A stretch of DNA of 33,712 bases, from positions 1 to 33,712 of the forward strand of contig ONIM01000012.1 in the NCBI GenBank assembly GCA_900317885.1, read 5' to 3'. Made by a program: the position numbers and the translations under genes. Source of the stretch: an uncultured Bacteroidales bacterium. Lineage in GTDB: Bacteria > Bacteroidota > Bacteroidia > Bacteroidales > Paludibacteraceae. Positions 1 to 6,590 of this stretch are shown here, in pieces; position 1 is the first letter of the stretch; every line of letters starts with the position of its first letter. The notes below the pieces were generated by a model. The model saw only the letters and a list, made by a program, of their open reading frames with translations. It was not told the origin of the DNA and made no database searches.

Positions 1-276
1 TTTGACAATACCAATCTGATGTATGCCTTATCGCCGAACTCGGATATGGGTACGTTGCGCGAGACTTTTATGTCTAATATGCTATGTTCGCATAAACTGG
101 CGATGCCTGCCAAAGGTGACTTGTTGATTGATAGTACCTATATCTTTGAAGTCGGAGGAAAGAGCAAAGGATACGGGCAGATAGCCGATATACCGAAGAG
201 TTATGTCATAGCAGATGGTATTGATGTAGGGTTTGGCAACAAAATCCCTCTTTGGATGTTTGGCTTGCTCTACTAA
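1..276 (+). CDS. DUF4143-type ATP-binding protein, C-terminal end (partial)
   Basis: Frame 1 is open from the first base and ends with TAA at 274-276, so this is the last 91 residues of a gene that begins before the window. The visible part is the C-terminal domain found in AAA ATPases of the DUF4143 group. It has NTNLMYAL, then GTLRETF, then a GDLLID...FEVGGK stretch that resembles a PD-(D/E)XK-like core (D and E-x-GG-K), and ends in IPLWMFGLLY. The Walker motifs lie outside the window. The biochemical role of these proteins is poorly known. The subfamily differs from the complete ATPase at 5048-6316, which lacks the EVGGK signature. A weak terminator follows at 322-340. Confidence 0.8.
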   Translation, partial: FDNTNLMYALSPNSDMGTLRETFMSNMLCSHKLAMPAKGDLLIDSTYIFEVGGKSKGYGQIADIPKSYVIADGIDVGFGNKIPLWMFGLLY

Positions 277-321
277 GAAAGCAATACATTATACATTAAT
301 CTTAAAAGTGGTGATCCAATC

Positions 322-340
322 AAGCGGGTTACCGCTTTTT
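322..340 (+). terminator. Weak intrinsic terminator after the partial ATPase gene
   Basis: A 6-bp stem (AAGCGG 322-327, CCGCTT 332-337) with a 4-nt loop runs into a short T run (336-340). It lies 45 nt after the stop codon. The stem and T tract are short, so efficiency is uncertain. Confidence 0.5.
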
Positions 341-379
341 GTGTATCTTTAATCCCACAACCCCTTAACTGGATTGACG

Positions 380-447
380 TTTTTTGTGCAAAAACGCAGT
401 AAAAATGCATAAAATCGCATATTTTTTCTTGCATATGTCATAAAAAA
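380..447 (+). promoter_or_regulatory. Phased A/T-tracts (likely bent DNA) upstream of the araC promoter
   Basis: Runs of A or T fall at about 380-385, 390-394, 401-405, 411-414, 422-427 and 442-447, that is, close to one helical turn or a multiple apart, separated by GCA-containing spacers. Such phasing usually gives intrinsic curvature. It sits directly upstream of and over the araC promoter. The stretch 277-428 contains no gene that I can see. Confidence 0.4.
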
Positions 448-459
448 GCAGTATCTTTG
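429..459 (+). promoter_or_regulatory. araC promoter (Bacteroidales TTG-N20-TAnnTTTG)
   Basis: TATCTTTG at 452-459 matches the Bacteroidales -7 consensus TAnnTTTG, and TTG at 429-431 is placed 20 nt upstream as a -33 element. This is the same geometry as the ATPase promoter at 4952-4982. It leaves a short leader before the ATG at 503. A TGGCACT sequence (490-496; AGTGCCA on the other strand) lies in that leader and could be an autoregulatory site. Confidence 0.65.
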
Positions 460-502
460 CGGCGGATTTTGGATAACAGACCTAAAACATGGCACTTTTT
501 TG

Positions 503-1396
503 ATGTCTCAGGTAGAAAAAAAGGAAATATTACAAGAGATCACTCCTTTGGAGGAACATGATTTCATGTACGTTGCAGATCGTCATAAGGCCGGATATGA
601 TTATCCGCTTCACCGGCATGATCTGTTTGAACTCAATTTCGTGGAGAATGGTGCCGGTTGCGAACGCATAGTAGGGGATTCAGTGGAAACCATAGGAGAG
701 TATGATCTTGTCCTCATCACCTCGCCAAATCTCGAGCATCAATGGTTGCAAGGCGATTGCCATAGCAATGATATTCACGAAGTGACCATTCAGTTTTCTT
801 TGGATTTTCTGGATAATTGCTTCTTTGACACCAACCCCATGTGCTCTATTAAGAATATGCTGATGCGTGCCCAACGAGGTCTTGCTTTTCCCCTTGCTGC
901 AATCATGACTATCTACCCTCGTGTCATTAAGATATCGAGTATTAAGGAAGGATTCTATGCGGTCATAGAGCTCTTCAATATTCTCTACGAACTATCTAAA
1001 TTCGATGATGCACGCGAACTGTCTTCATCCTCTTTTGCGCAAGTCAAGCCCAATATGGAGAGCGCGCGTGTAGCACGCGTAAAAGACTATATCTCTGCGA
1101 ATTATATCGAAGATATACGTCTGGAGCAGATGAGCAAACTTGCGAACATGTCGCCTACTGCCTTTTCCCGTTTTTTCAAACTGCGGACAGGAAAAACGCT
1201 GGCGGAATATATTGTCGATGTACGACTGGGGCATGCGTCCCGTATGTTGATAGACACCAACGAGCCGGTGTCGCAAATCTGTTTCTCTTGCGGATTCAAT
1301 ACGCTCACCAATTTCAACCGCCTTTTTAAGAAGCGGAAAGGTTGTTCTCCAACCGAATTTCGGGAAAAATATGCCAAAACAAAGGTAATAGTGTAA
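503..1396 (+). CDS. AraC-family transcriptional regulator
   Basis: A 297-residue protein with the classic two-part AraC layout. The N-terminal part (about 20-110) is a cupin-like sensor with HRHDLFELNFVENG (38-51), the usual sugar-responsive arm and barrel. The C-terminal part (about 188-290) carries two helix-turn-helix motifs: IRLEQMSKLANMSPTAFSRF, then PVSQICFSCGFNTLTNFNRL followed by the family signature FKKRKGCSPTEFRE. I chose the ATG at 503; the TTG at 500 is in frame but adds one residue only. It is the only transcription factor in the window and the best candidate activator for the mannan locus and the two large surface proteins, because AraC-like direct repeats sit at their promoters (1390-1416, 6394-6430, 12266-12293). 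That link is inference. The gene ends just before the first of these promoters, and its stop codon overlaps the upstream half-site. Confidence 0.93.
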   Translation: MSQVEKKEILQEITPLEEHDFMYVADRHKAGYDYPLHRHDLFELNFVENGAGCERIVGDSVETIGEYDLVLITSPNLEHQWLQGDCHSNDIHEVTIQFSLDFLDNCFFDTNPMCSIKNMLMRAQRGLAFPLAAIMTIYPRVIKISSIKEGFYAVIELFNILYELSKFDDARELSSSSFAQVKPNMESARVARVKDYISANYIEDIRLEQMSKLANMSPTAFSRFFKLRTGKTLAEYIVDVRLGHASRMLIDTNEPVSQICFSCGFNTLTNFNRLFKKRKGCSPTEFREKYAKTKVIV

Positions 1397-1445
1397 TATC
1401 TGCTAAAAAAGTGTCAGTGAATCTCGGAAAATAGCAGTAATTTTG
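1390..1445 (+). promoter_or_regulatory. Promoter of first mosaic protein with AraC-like half-sites
   Basis: TAATTTTG at 1438-1445 is the -7 box. There is no TTG at the -33 position; instead AGTGTCA occupies 1410-1416, leaving 21 nt to the -7 box. A one-mismatch copy, AGTGTAA, lies 20 bp upstream (1390-1396) over the araC stop codon. The same AGTGYCA-N21-TAnnTTTG layout recurs at 6424-6459 and 12287-12322. Lack of a -33 box together with repeats abutting it suggests an activator-dependent promoter. Confidence 0.6.
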
Positions 1446-1576
1446 CGGCGTGTTTGGAAAATACACAACAAAACACGCAACTTTAAAAACACTATACCTA
1501 TGAAAAAAACATTTACTTTCTTTGCAATTTCTGCATTGTTTTTAATGCTCTTGTTCCCAGTTTCCGTGAAGGCGGA
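1401..1576 (+). repeat. Duplicated promoter-leader-signal-peptide cassette, copy 1
   Basis: This 176-bp stretch matches 6415-6590 without gaps at an offset of exactly 5014 bp, with 14 mismatches by hand alignment. It covers the AGTGTCA element, the -7 box, the 5' leader and the first 25 codons (signal peptide). Identity stops abruptly after the signal peptidase region, where the mature proteins diverge. Only one mismatch falls in the coding part. Confidence 0.9.
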
Positions 1577-4500
1577 TCCGATTGTAAAATCATTTCAGTT
1601 TACGAATTCTGCACAGAATGGCGATGCTTCAGATGATAACTGCAACGGAGGAACGGTGAGTGGCTGGAATACAGTAACTACTAGCGATTTTCATTTCTCG
1701 GGAGCATTGTATAATGTTGTGAAAACACACGAATATAATAGCGAAAGATGGACTGGATTTGACGGCGGTGCTAAGGCTTGTACACGCGAAGATGTTTCTT
1801 TGACTGCCGGACACTATACGTTCACTTTGCGGGCAATGAAAACGGAGCATTCTAATGATTTCCGCGTTCCTCAAATAACAGTGGATAATCACACTTATTC
1901 TATAGACAATGTAAATTGGGTGAATGATAATGAAGAAAAAAATCTTCAGTACGAAGTAACAATTAGTACGTCGGGAGATTATCCTATTTTAATTACATGC
2001 GTTGATGGGGATAAAGATAAATTTTGGATGCAGAAATTAACTATTACTCCGAATTGTACGCAACATTCGGTGACCGTTGCCGCAGATGATAATGATAAAG
2101 GAACCGTAGCAGGAGGTGGTAGTTATTGCGAAAATTCGGAGGTTACAGTTACCGCCACTCCCAATCCGGGATATAATTTCGTTAATTGGACTGATAATAA
2201 TAACTCAAATGCAGTAGTTTCTACGAATGCTTCTCACACATTCACTCTTACTGCTAATGTTAATTACCGCGCAAACTTCGCTGCTTGCGAAGGAGCTGCC
2301 GTTACGGTAAATAGAAATAATAATGATTATGGAACCGTTACTGGTGAGGGTAGTTATTGCGCCGGTTCACAGGTAAATTTGACGGCAACTCCGAATAGTG
2401 GTTATCGTTTTGTGAATTGGACGGTAACGAGCGGATCGGCTTCTCTTGATAATGTGAATAATGCCTCTACCCACTTCACAATGTCCGATCCTGCTACTGC
2501 AGTCACCATACAGGCGAACTTTGAAGAAGACATAAAAGCAGATAGAACATATACGTATCGTGCGGTAGAAGATAATACAGGGCATAATACAAATGCTGGA
2601 GAAAGTACTGACGAATATCTCTTTATAGGGGCGGATGGTCAATACATTGACTTTACGCACTATTCTGCAGTCGCTACTACATGCACCATTGAGGTTGGTT
2701 TTTATGCTCCCTGGGATGGTAAAGAATTTAAAGTTTATGTGAATGATGGTCAAGAAAAGGCGAATTGGACTTGGAATACTACTGAAGGAGAAAGAGATAT
2801 GGGAGAGTTCAATTTATCTGCCGGTTATAATAAAATAACAGTTGCGGCATCTTGGACTCATTTTGGTATTCGTTATATCAAAGTGATTGTTAATGAATCT
2901 AAATATTCTGTAACCGTAGTTAACAATGATACGTATGGCACGGTAACTGCAGCTTCTTCAAATTTTGCCGGAGAAGTAGTGAATATAAGTGTGGATGCTA
3001 ACCCTGGCTACTTCTTCTCGGGCTGGGCATCCGATGATGTGACCTTTGATAATGCTTCGGCGACAAGTACTACTTTCGAGATGCCGTCAAGCGATGTGAC
3101 GATTACGGCAAATTATACCACCTGCACTCAACACACTGTAACATTAGCGGCCAATAATGGTTCTTATGGGTCTGTAGATGGTGGCGGCTTACAATGTGAA
3201 GGTTCGGTAACCGTTACAGCTACTCCTAATTCCAGTTATCGCTTTGTGAATTGGACTATCACCTCAACCAGTGAGGCCGTTTCTACCGATGCAAAATATA
3301 CCTTTGATTTATCGGCAGACATCAGCCTGACCGCCAACTTTGCAGTAGAAATATGCTCTAATAATCTAACAATTCAGTGTGAGGAGGGAACTTATCAAAT
3401 CAATTCTGCATTACTAACCAAAGGAACATCTATCCCGAATTATAAAATTGCGAATAATTGGTATTCAGGAGCAGATGGAAATTATGTAGATTTTAATAAT
3501 CACACAGGAGAAATATACTACATAATAGATTTACCTGCTGCTACGTATTCATTCACAGTCTATAAAGCGCATGCCGGAGATAGTTGGCTGAACATTTGGG
3601 AGGCTGGTTTAGGTAATGCACTTACGTATGATGGAGTAGATTATGGAAAACATCAAGGTTATGGCTATGATATAAAAGGTGATAATACGGGTTATCAAAA
3701 TACCCCTATTCATAATTCTACAATCAGCAATGTAACCCTTTCTGCGGGAACGTATATTATCGGTCTGTATGGAAATGATTATGCTGTATATGACAAAATC
3801 GTCATTACTGCTAACTCGAATGTCTTCTGTCCGACGTATGACATTACGATGGTGAATAACATGGGAGGTGCAGCGCCGACGGCAGATAAGGTGAAAGCAG
3901 AAGAAAATGCATCGGTTTCCATCAGTGCTGCCGCAACTATTGGTGAATTCTCCTTTACCGGTTGGACGGCTTCGCCTGAAGTGACTTTTGCGGATGCGTC
4001 GGCGATAAGTACTACCTTTACTATGCCGGCTGAGGCTGTAGCTATTACCGCGAACTATAATACGTATTCTCGTACCGGTGCGCCGATTGCTGCCGGTAAT
4101 TATGGAACAATATGTCTTCCGCTAAATGGTACAGTAACCGGTGCAACGCTGTATAGCGTGGCTGGAAAAGAGATAAGTGAAAAAACATATATTGTTCTGG
4201 AAGATAAAGGTACTTCTCTTGAAGCTGGCAAACCGTATATTTTCCAATTGTCTGCCGATGAGTTAAGAGTAGCGCTGGATGGGACCTATACAGATCTACA
4301 AGCCGGGAACGGCCTCGAAGGAACGTATGAGCTTATTAATCTTACCCCGTATGATGAGACTCACCATAACTATTTCCTTTATGCAAACGCCTTCAAGAAA
4401 GCGGGTACTGGTGTTACAGTGGGAGCCTATCGTGCATACCTGAACTGGGACGAAGTGAGTGCACCTGCGCCGGCACCGAGTGCACGTCGTATACGCATGG

Positions 4501-4640
4501 TGATCGAAGGACAGGAGGTTCAAACCGGAATGGAAACGGTGACCGCTATGCCGAAGACGACAAAGGTGCTGATAGACGGTCAACTTTTCATCATCCGCGA
4601 AGGCAAGCGCTATACGCTCACAGGCGCGCGTGCTCAATAA
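1500..4640 (+). CDS. Large secreted mosaic protein with InlB-type repeats and carbohydrate-binding-like modules
   Basis: A 1046-residue exported protein. The ATG at 1500 starts a good signal peptide ending VSVKA (21-25); the longer reading from TTG 1443 would begin inside the -7 box and is rejected. Modules: a beta-sandwich at about 25-185; divergent InlB B-repeats at about 188-261, 266-342, 469-540, 543-615 and 780-854 (signature TVTATPNxGYxFVNW...ANF); a CBM-like module at about 345-465 ending WTHFGIRYIKV; another at about 620-770 ending YDKIVIT; and a C-terminal domain at about 860-985 starting NYGTICLPL. The last residues (VLIDGQLFIIREGKRY...) form a short tail shared with the proteins at 6514 and 12373. 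The CBM-like module resembles that of the GH5 mannanase at 19873, so binding of plant glycan at the surface is plausible, but no catalytic domain is seen. The 49-aa peptide gene follows 32 nt downstream. An adhesin role is the alternative. Confidence 0.85.
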   Translation: MKKTFTFFAISALFLMLLFPVSVKADPIVKSFQFTNSAQNGDASDDNCNGGTVSGWNTVTTSDFHFSGALYNVVKTHEYNSERWTGFDGGAKACTREDVSLTAGHYTFTLRAMKTEHSNDFRVPQITVDNHTYSIDNVNWVNDNEEKNLQYEVTISTSGDYPILITCVDGDKDKFWMQKLTITPNCTQHSVTVAADDNDKGTVAGGGSYCENSEVTVTATPNPGYNFVNWTDNNNSNAVVSTNASHTFTLTANVNYRANFAACEGAAVTVNRNNNDYGTVTGEGSYCAGSQVNLTATPNSGYRFVNWTVTSGSASLDNVNNASTHFTMSDPATAVTIQANFEEDIKADRTYTYRAVEDNTGHNTNAGESTDEYLFIGADGQYIDFTHYSAVATTCTIEVGFYAPWDGKEFKVYVNDGQEKANWTWNTTEGERDMGEFNLSAGYNKITVAASWTHFGIRYIKVIVNESKYSVTVVNNDTYGTVTAASSNFAGEVVNISVDANPGYFFSGWASDDVTFDNASATSTTFEMPSSDVTITANYTTCTQHTVTLAANNGSYGSVDGGGLQCEGSVTVTATPNSSYRFVNWTITSTSEAVSTDAKYTFDLSADISLTANFAVEICSNNLTIQCEEGTYQINSALLTKGTSIPNYKIANNWYSGADGNYVDFNNHTGEIYYIIDLPAATYSFTVYKAHAGDSWLNIWEAGLGNALTYDGVDYGKHQGYGYDIKGDNTGYQNTPIHNSTISNVTLSAGTYIIGLYGNDYAVYDKIVITANSNVFCPTYDITMVNNMGGAAPTADKVKAEENASVSISAAATIGEFSFTGWTASPEVTFADASAISTTFTMPAEAVAITANYNTYSRTGAPIAAGNYGTICLPLNGTVTGATLYSVAGKEISEKTYIVLEDKGTSLEAGKPYIFQLSADELRVALDGTYTDLQAGNGLEGTYELINLTPYDETHHNYFLYANAFKKAGTGVTVGAYRAYLNWDEVSAPAPAPSARRIRMVIEGQEVQTGMETVTAMPKTTKVLIDGQLFIIREGKRYTLTGARAQ

Positions 4641-4672
4641 TAAGGTTTAATTGGATTAAATCGGGAAAAACT

Positions 4673-4822
4673 ATGAAACGTATGTATCAACAACCCTCTA
4701 TACAAACAACGGAAAACATCTATACCGCGCAAGTATTGTGCGCTTCGGGATGGCCTTCTTTAACACCTAAGTTAGAGGTAGACACCGGTGGTGAACCGCA
4801 AGGCGGCGTGCCCGCCTGGTAA
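4673..4822 (+). CDS. 49-aa peptide, small Bacteroidales type, downstream of mosaic protein
   Basis: A short open frame (ATG 4673, TAA 4820-4822) begins 32 nt after the large gene and shares its transcript up to the terminator at 4895-4930. The peptide starts MKRMYQQPSIQTTENIYTAQ, continues VLCASGWPSL, and ends GGEPQGGVPAW. It resembles the many short Bacteroidales proteins with a basic start, a YxxPxxxxxE-like segment and a (L/M)CASG core followed by a Gly/Pro/Asp-rich end. The function of these is not established. No signal peptide or membrane span is evident. The position, directly after a surface-protein gene and before a strong terminator, supports it being real. The alternative is a chance ORF. 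Confidence 0.6.
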   Translation: MKRMYQQPSIQTTENIYTAQVLCASGWPSLTPKLEVDTGGEPQGGVPAW

Positions 4823-4894
4823 CGCGCCCCTCGACGAACCATCCCGGATGTGAGATCCGTTCTTACCCTATCATTCCTGCCCTCGTCCAACGGG

Positions 4895-4930
4895 GCAGGG
4901 ATGCTTTGTGGTAATATCCCTGCTTTTTTT
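4895..4930 (+). terminator. Intrinsic terminator of the first mosaic-protein unit
   Basis: An 8-bp perfect stem (GCAGGGAT 4895-4902, ATCCCTGC 4916-4923) is followed at once by seven Ts (4924-4930). The left arm can instead pair with an upstream arm (4873-4882), which would disrupt this hairpin. Confidence 0.85.
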
Positions 4931-4951
4931 ATCTTTTTTTCCTCCAAATCC

Positions 4952-4982
4952 TTGTGTATATCAAAAAAAAATTGTACTTTTG
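4952..4982 (+). promoter_or_regulatory. Promoter of the AAA/DUF4143 ATPase gene
   Basis: TACTTTTG at 4975-4982 with TTG at 4952-4954, 20 nt apart, is the housekeeping Bacteroidales layout. No AGTGYCA element is present, so this gene is probably outside the regulon of its neighbours. Confidence 0.65.
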
Positions 4983-5047
4983 CAGCGGATTTTATAAAAT
5001 GCTATTTAATAAAGATGTATTGAATTATAAAATGCGATTTAACATAT

Positions 5048-6316
5048 ATGGATAAGCTAATACTCAAACAAGTCCTTTTGGACAATGCACAATTGGTGGA
5101 AAAGTTGGAGGTTTTACCTCGTGCGTACGAACTGGAAGAGTCGGTGAACTATGTCTTCACCGGTGTGCGTCGTGCGGGCAAGTCGTATATGATGTACGCT
5201 ATCATCAAGCAGTTGTTACAAAACGGTTGCTCGATGGCAGATATCCTCTATCTCAATTTTGAGGACGAGCGAATAGATAATTTTACAGCGGCGGATTTCA
5301 ATCTCTTGTTGGAATGCCATCAAGAGATGTACGGTCGAGAACCGCGTATCTTCCTCGATGAGATGCAGAACATCACTGGCTGGGAGAAATTTGCGCGCCG
5401 CATGGCGGATAGCAAAGCGCATATATGTCTCACCGGTAGTAACGCTAAAATGTTAAGCAAAGAAGTATTGAGTACCCTCGGCGGGCGATTTATCCCCAAA
5501 GATATCTATCCGTATAGTTTCAAGGAGTATCTGAACGCCATGCAGGTGCCCTATGACGAGAAAGCGCTGCTCACTACTTCCGGAAGGGCCTTATTCTTTC
5601 AGCACTACCAGGAGTACTTCTTCTGGGGCGGCATGCCGGAATCAGTGGGGATGAAGACCAAACGAGACTACCTCAGCAGCACTTATCAGAAGATTTATCT
5701 GAACGACATAGTCTCTCGCAATAAAATCAATAATATCGCGGCCTTGCGTCTGCTAATAAAGAAGATGGCGGAGTCGGTTAAACAACCGGTGTCCTACAAT
5801 CGAATGAGCAATATCCTCTCTACCATCAACGGCAAAATCTCTGTGCCGACCGTGCAGAGTTATATCACCCATACCGAAGATGCATGGTTCTTACTGCGCT
5901 TGCGTAACATCACCGGTGCGTTGTCTGAAAAAGAGAGTATTTGCAAGTATTATTTCATTGATAACGGGTTTCTGAATCTCTTCTTGTTGGATGGGAAATC
6001 GTCTTTATTAGAGAATATGGTAGCGCTGGAACTCTTCCGCCATTATGGTCACGATCCCGAGAACGACACGGTCTATTTCTATAGTGCCGGCGAAGAAGTG
6101 GATTTTTATATCCCCGAGGAGGAGTGGGCCATACAGGTAGCCTATAACCTATCCGAAGATGCAACTCGACAACGCGAAGTGACCGCATTAACTAAGATTG
6201 CTAATGCACTACCTTGCAAGCGACGCACTATTATCACCTATGATATTAAAGACACCATTACTGATGCGCATGGTGAAATTGAAGTAGTACCTTGTTGGGA
6301 ATGGCTCGTTCGTTAG
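5048..6316 (+). CDS. AAA-family ATPase with DUF4143 C-terminal domain
   Basis: A 422-residue cytoplasmic protein with no signal peptide. The N-terminal AAA_14-type core has Walker A GVRRAGKS (39-46), Walker B RIFLDEMQ (100-107) and a sensor-like CLTGSNAKML (127-136). The C-terminal DUF4143 region includes YYFIDNGFLNLFL and the VDFYIPEEEWAIQV stretch, which may be a degenerate nuclease-like core. Length is typical of the family. The cellular role of these common, scattered ATPases is unknown; toxin-antitoxin-like or mobile-element-linked roles have been suggested for relatives without proof. It has its own promoter and lies between two co-structured surface-protein units, which looks like an insertion or a hitch-hiking gene. 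No terminator is obvious after it. Confidence 0.88.
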   Translation: MDKLILKQVLLDNAQLVEKLEVLPRAYELEESVNYVFTGVRRAGKSYMMYAIIKQLLQNGCSMADILYLNFEDERIDNFTAADFNLLLECHQEMYGREPRIFLDEMQNITGWEKFARRMADSKAHICLTGSNAKMLSKEVLSTLGGRFIPKDIYPYSFKEYLNAMQVPYDEKALLTTSGRALFFQHYQEYFFWGGMPESVGMKTKRDYLSSTYQKIYLNDIVSRNKINNIAALRLLIKKMAESVKQPVSYNRMSNILSTINGKISVPTVQSYITHTEDAWFLLRLRNITGALSEKESICKYYFIDNGFLNLFLLDGKSSLLENMVALELFRHYGHDPENDTVYFYSAGEEVDFYIPEEEWAIQVAYNLSEDATRQREVTALTKIANALPCKRRTIITYDIKDTITDAHGEIEVVPCWEWLVR

Positions 6317-6393
6317 GAATTGCTATTTCGTCGTAGGCCCCACATTCAAAAATATTCTATTTTCTCACATTTTGAGCTAAAAAAGATCAAAAA

Positions 6394-6459
6394 AGTGCCA
6401 AAGGGTGCAATTACTGCTAAAATAGTGTCAGTATATTTGGTGAAATAGTAGTAATTTTG
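6394..6459 (+). promoter_or_regulatory. Promoter of second mosaic protein with AraC-like half-sites
   Basis: TAATTTTG at 6452-6459 is preceded by AGTGTCA at 6424-6430 with exactly 21 nt between, as in the other two promoters of this type. A further exact AGTGCCA lies at 6394-6400 and a weak match (GGTGCAA, 6404-6410) 20 bp upstream of the proximal site. Apart from this promoter, the 6317-6513 gap holds nothing I can identify. Confidence 0.6.
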
Positions 6460-6590
6460 CAGCGTATTTGGAAAATACACAACAAAATACGCCACTTTAA
6501 AAACACAATACCTATGAAAAAAACATTTACTTTCTTTGCAATTTCTGCATTGTTTTTAATGCTCTTGTTCCCCGTTTCCGTGAAGGCGGA
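6415..6590 (+). repeat. Duplicated promoter-leader-signal-peptide cassette, copy 2
   Basis: Second copy of the 176-bp cassette at 1401-1576, in direct orientation. It starts at TGCTAA and ends right after the signal-peptide codons. Homologous recombination between the copies would delete 5014 bp and place copy 1's promoter before the 1765-aa protein. Confidence 0.9.

Noticed and set aside
1443-1499. A 19-residue N-terminal extension of the 1046-aa protein from TTG 1443, similar to one before the 1765-aa protein from TTG 6457
   Set aside because: The TTG lies inside the TAATTTTG promoter box, so it is upstream of the expected transcript start. The similarity reflects the duplicated DNA, and a proper signal peptide starts at the ATG.
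6317-6393. A terminator after the AAA ATPase gene
   Set aside because: I found no stem followed by a T run in this stretch.
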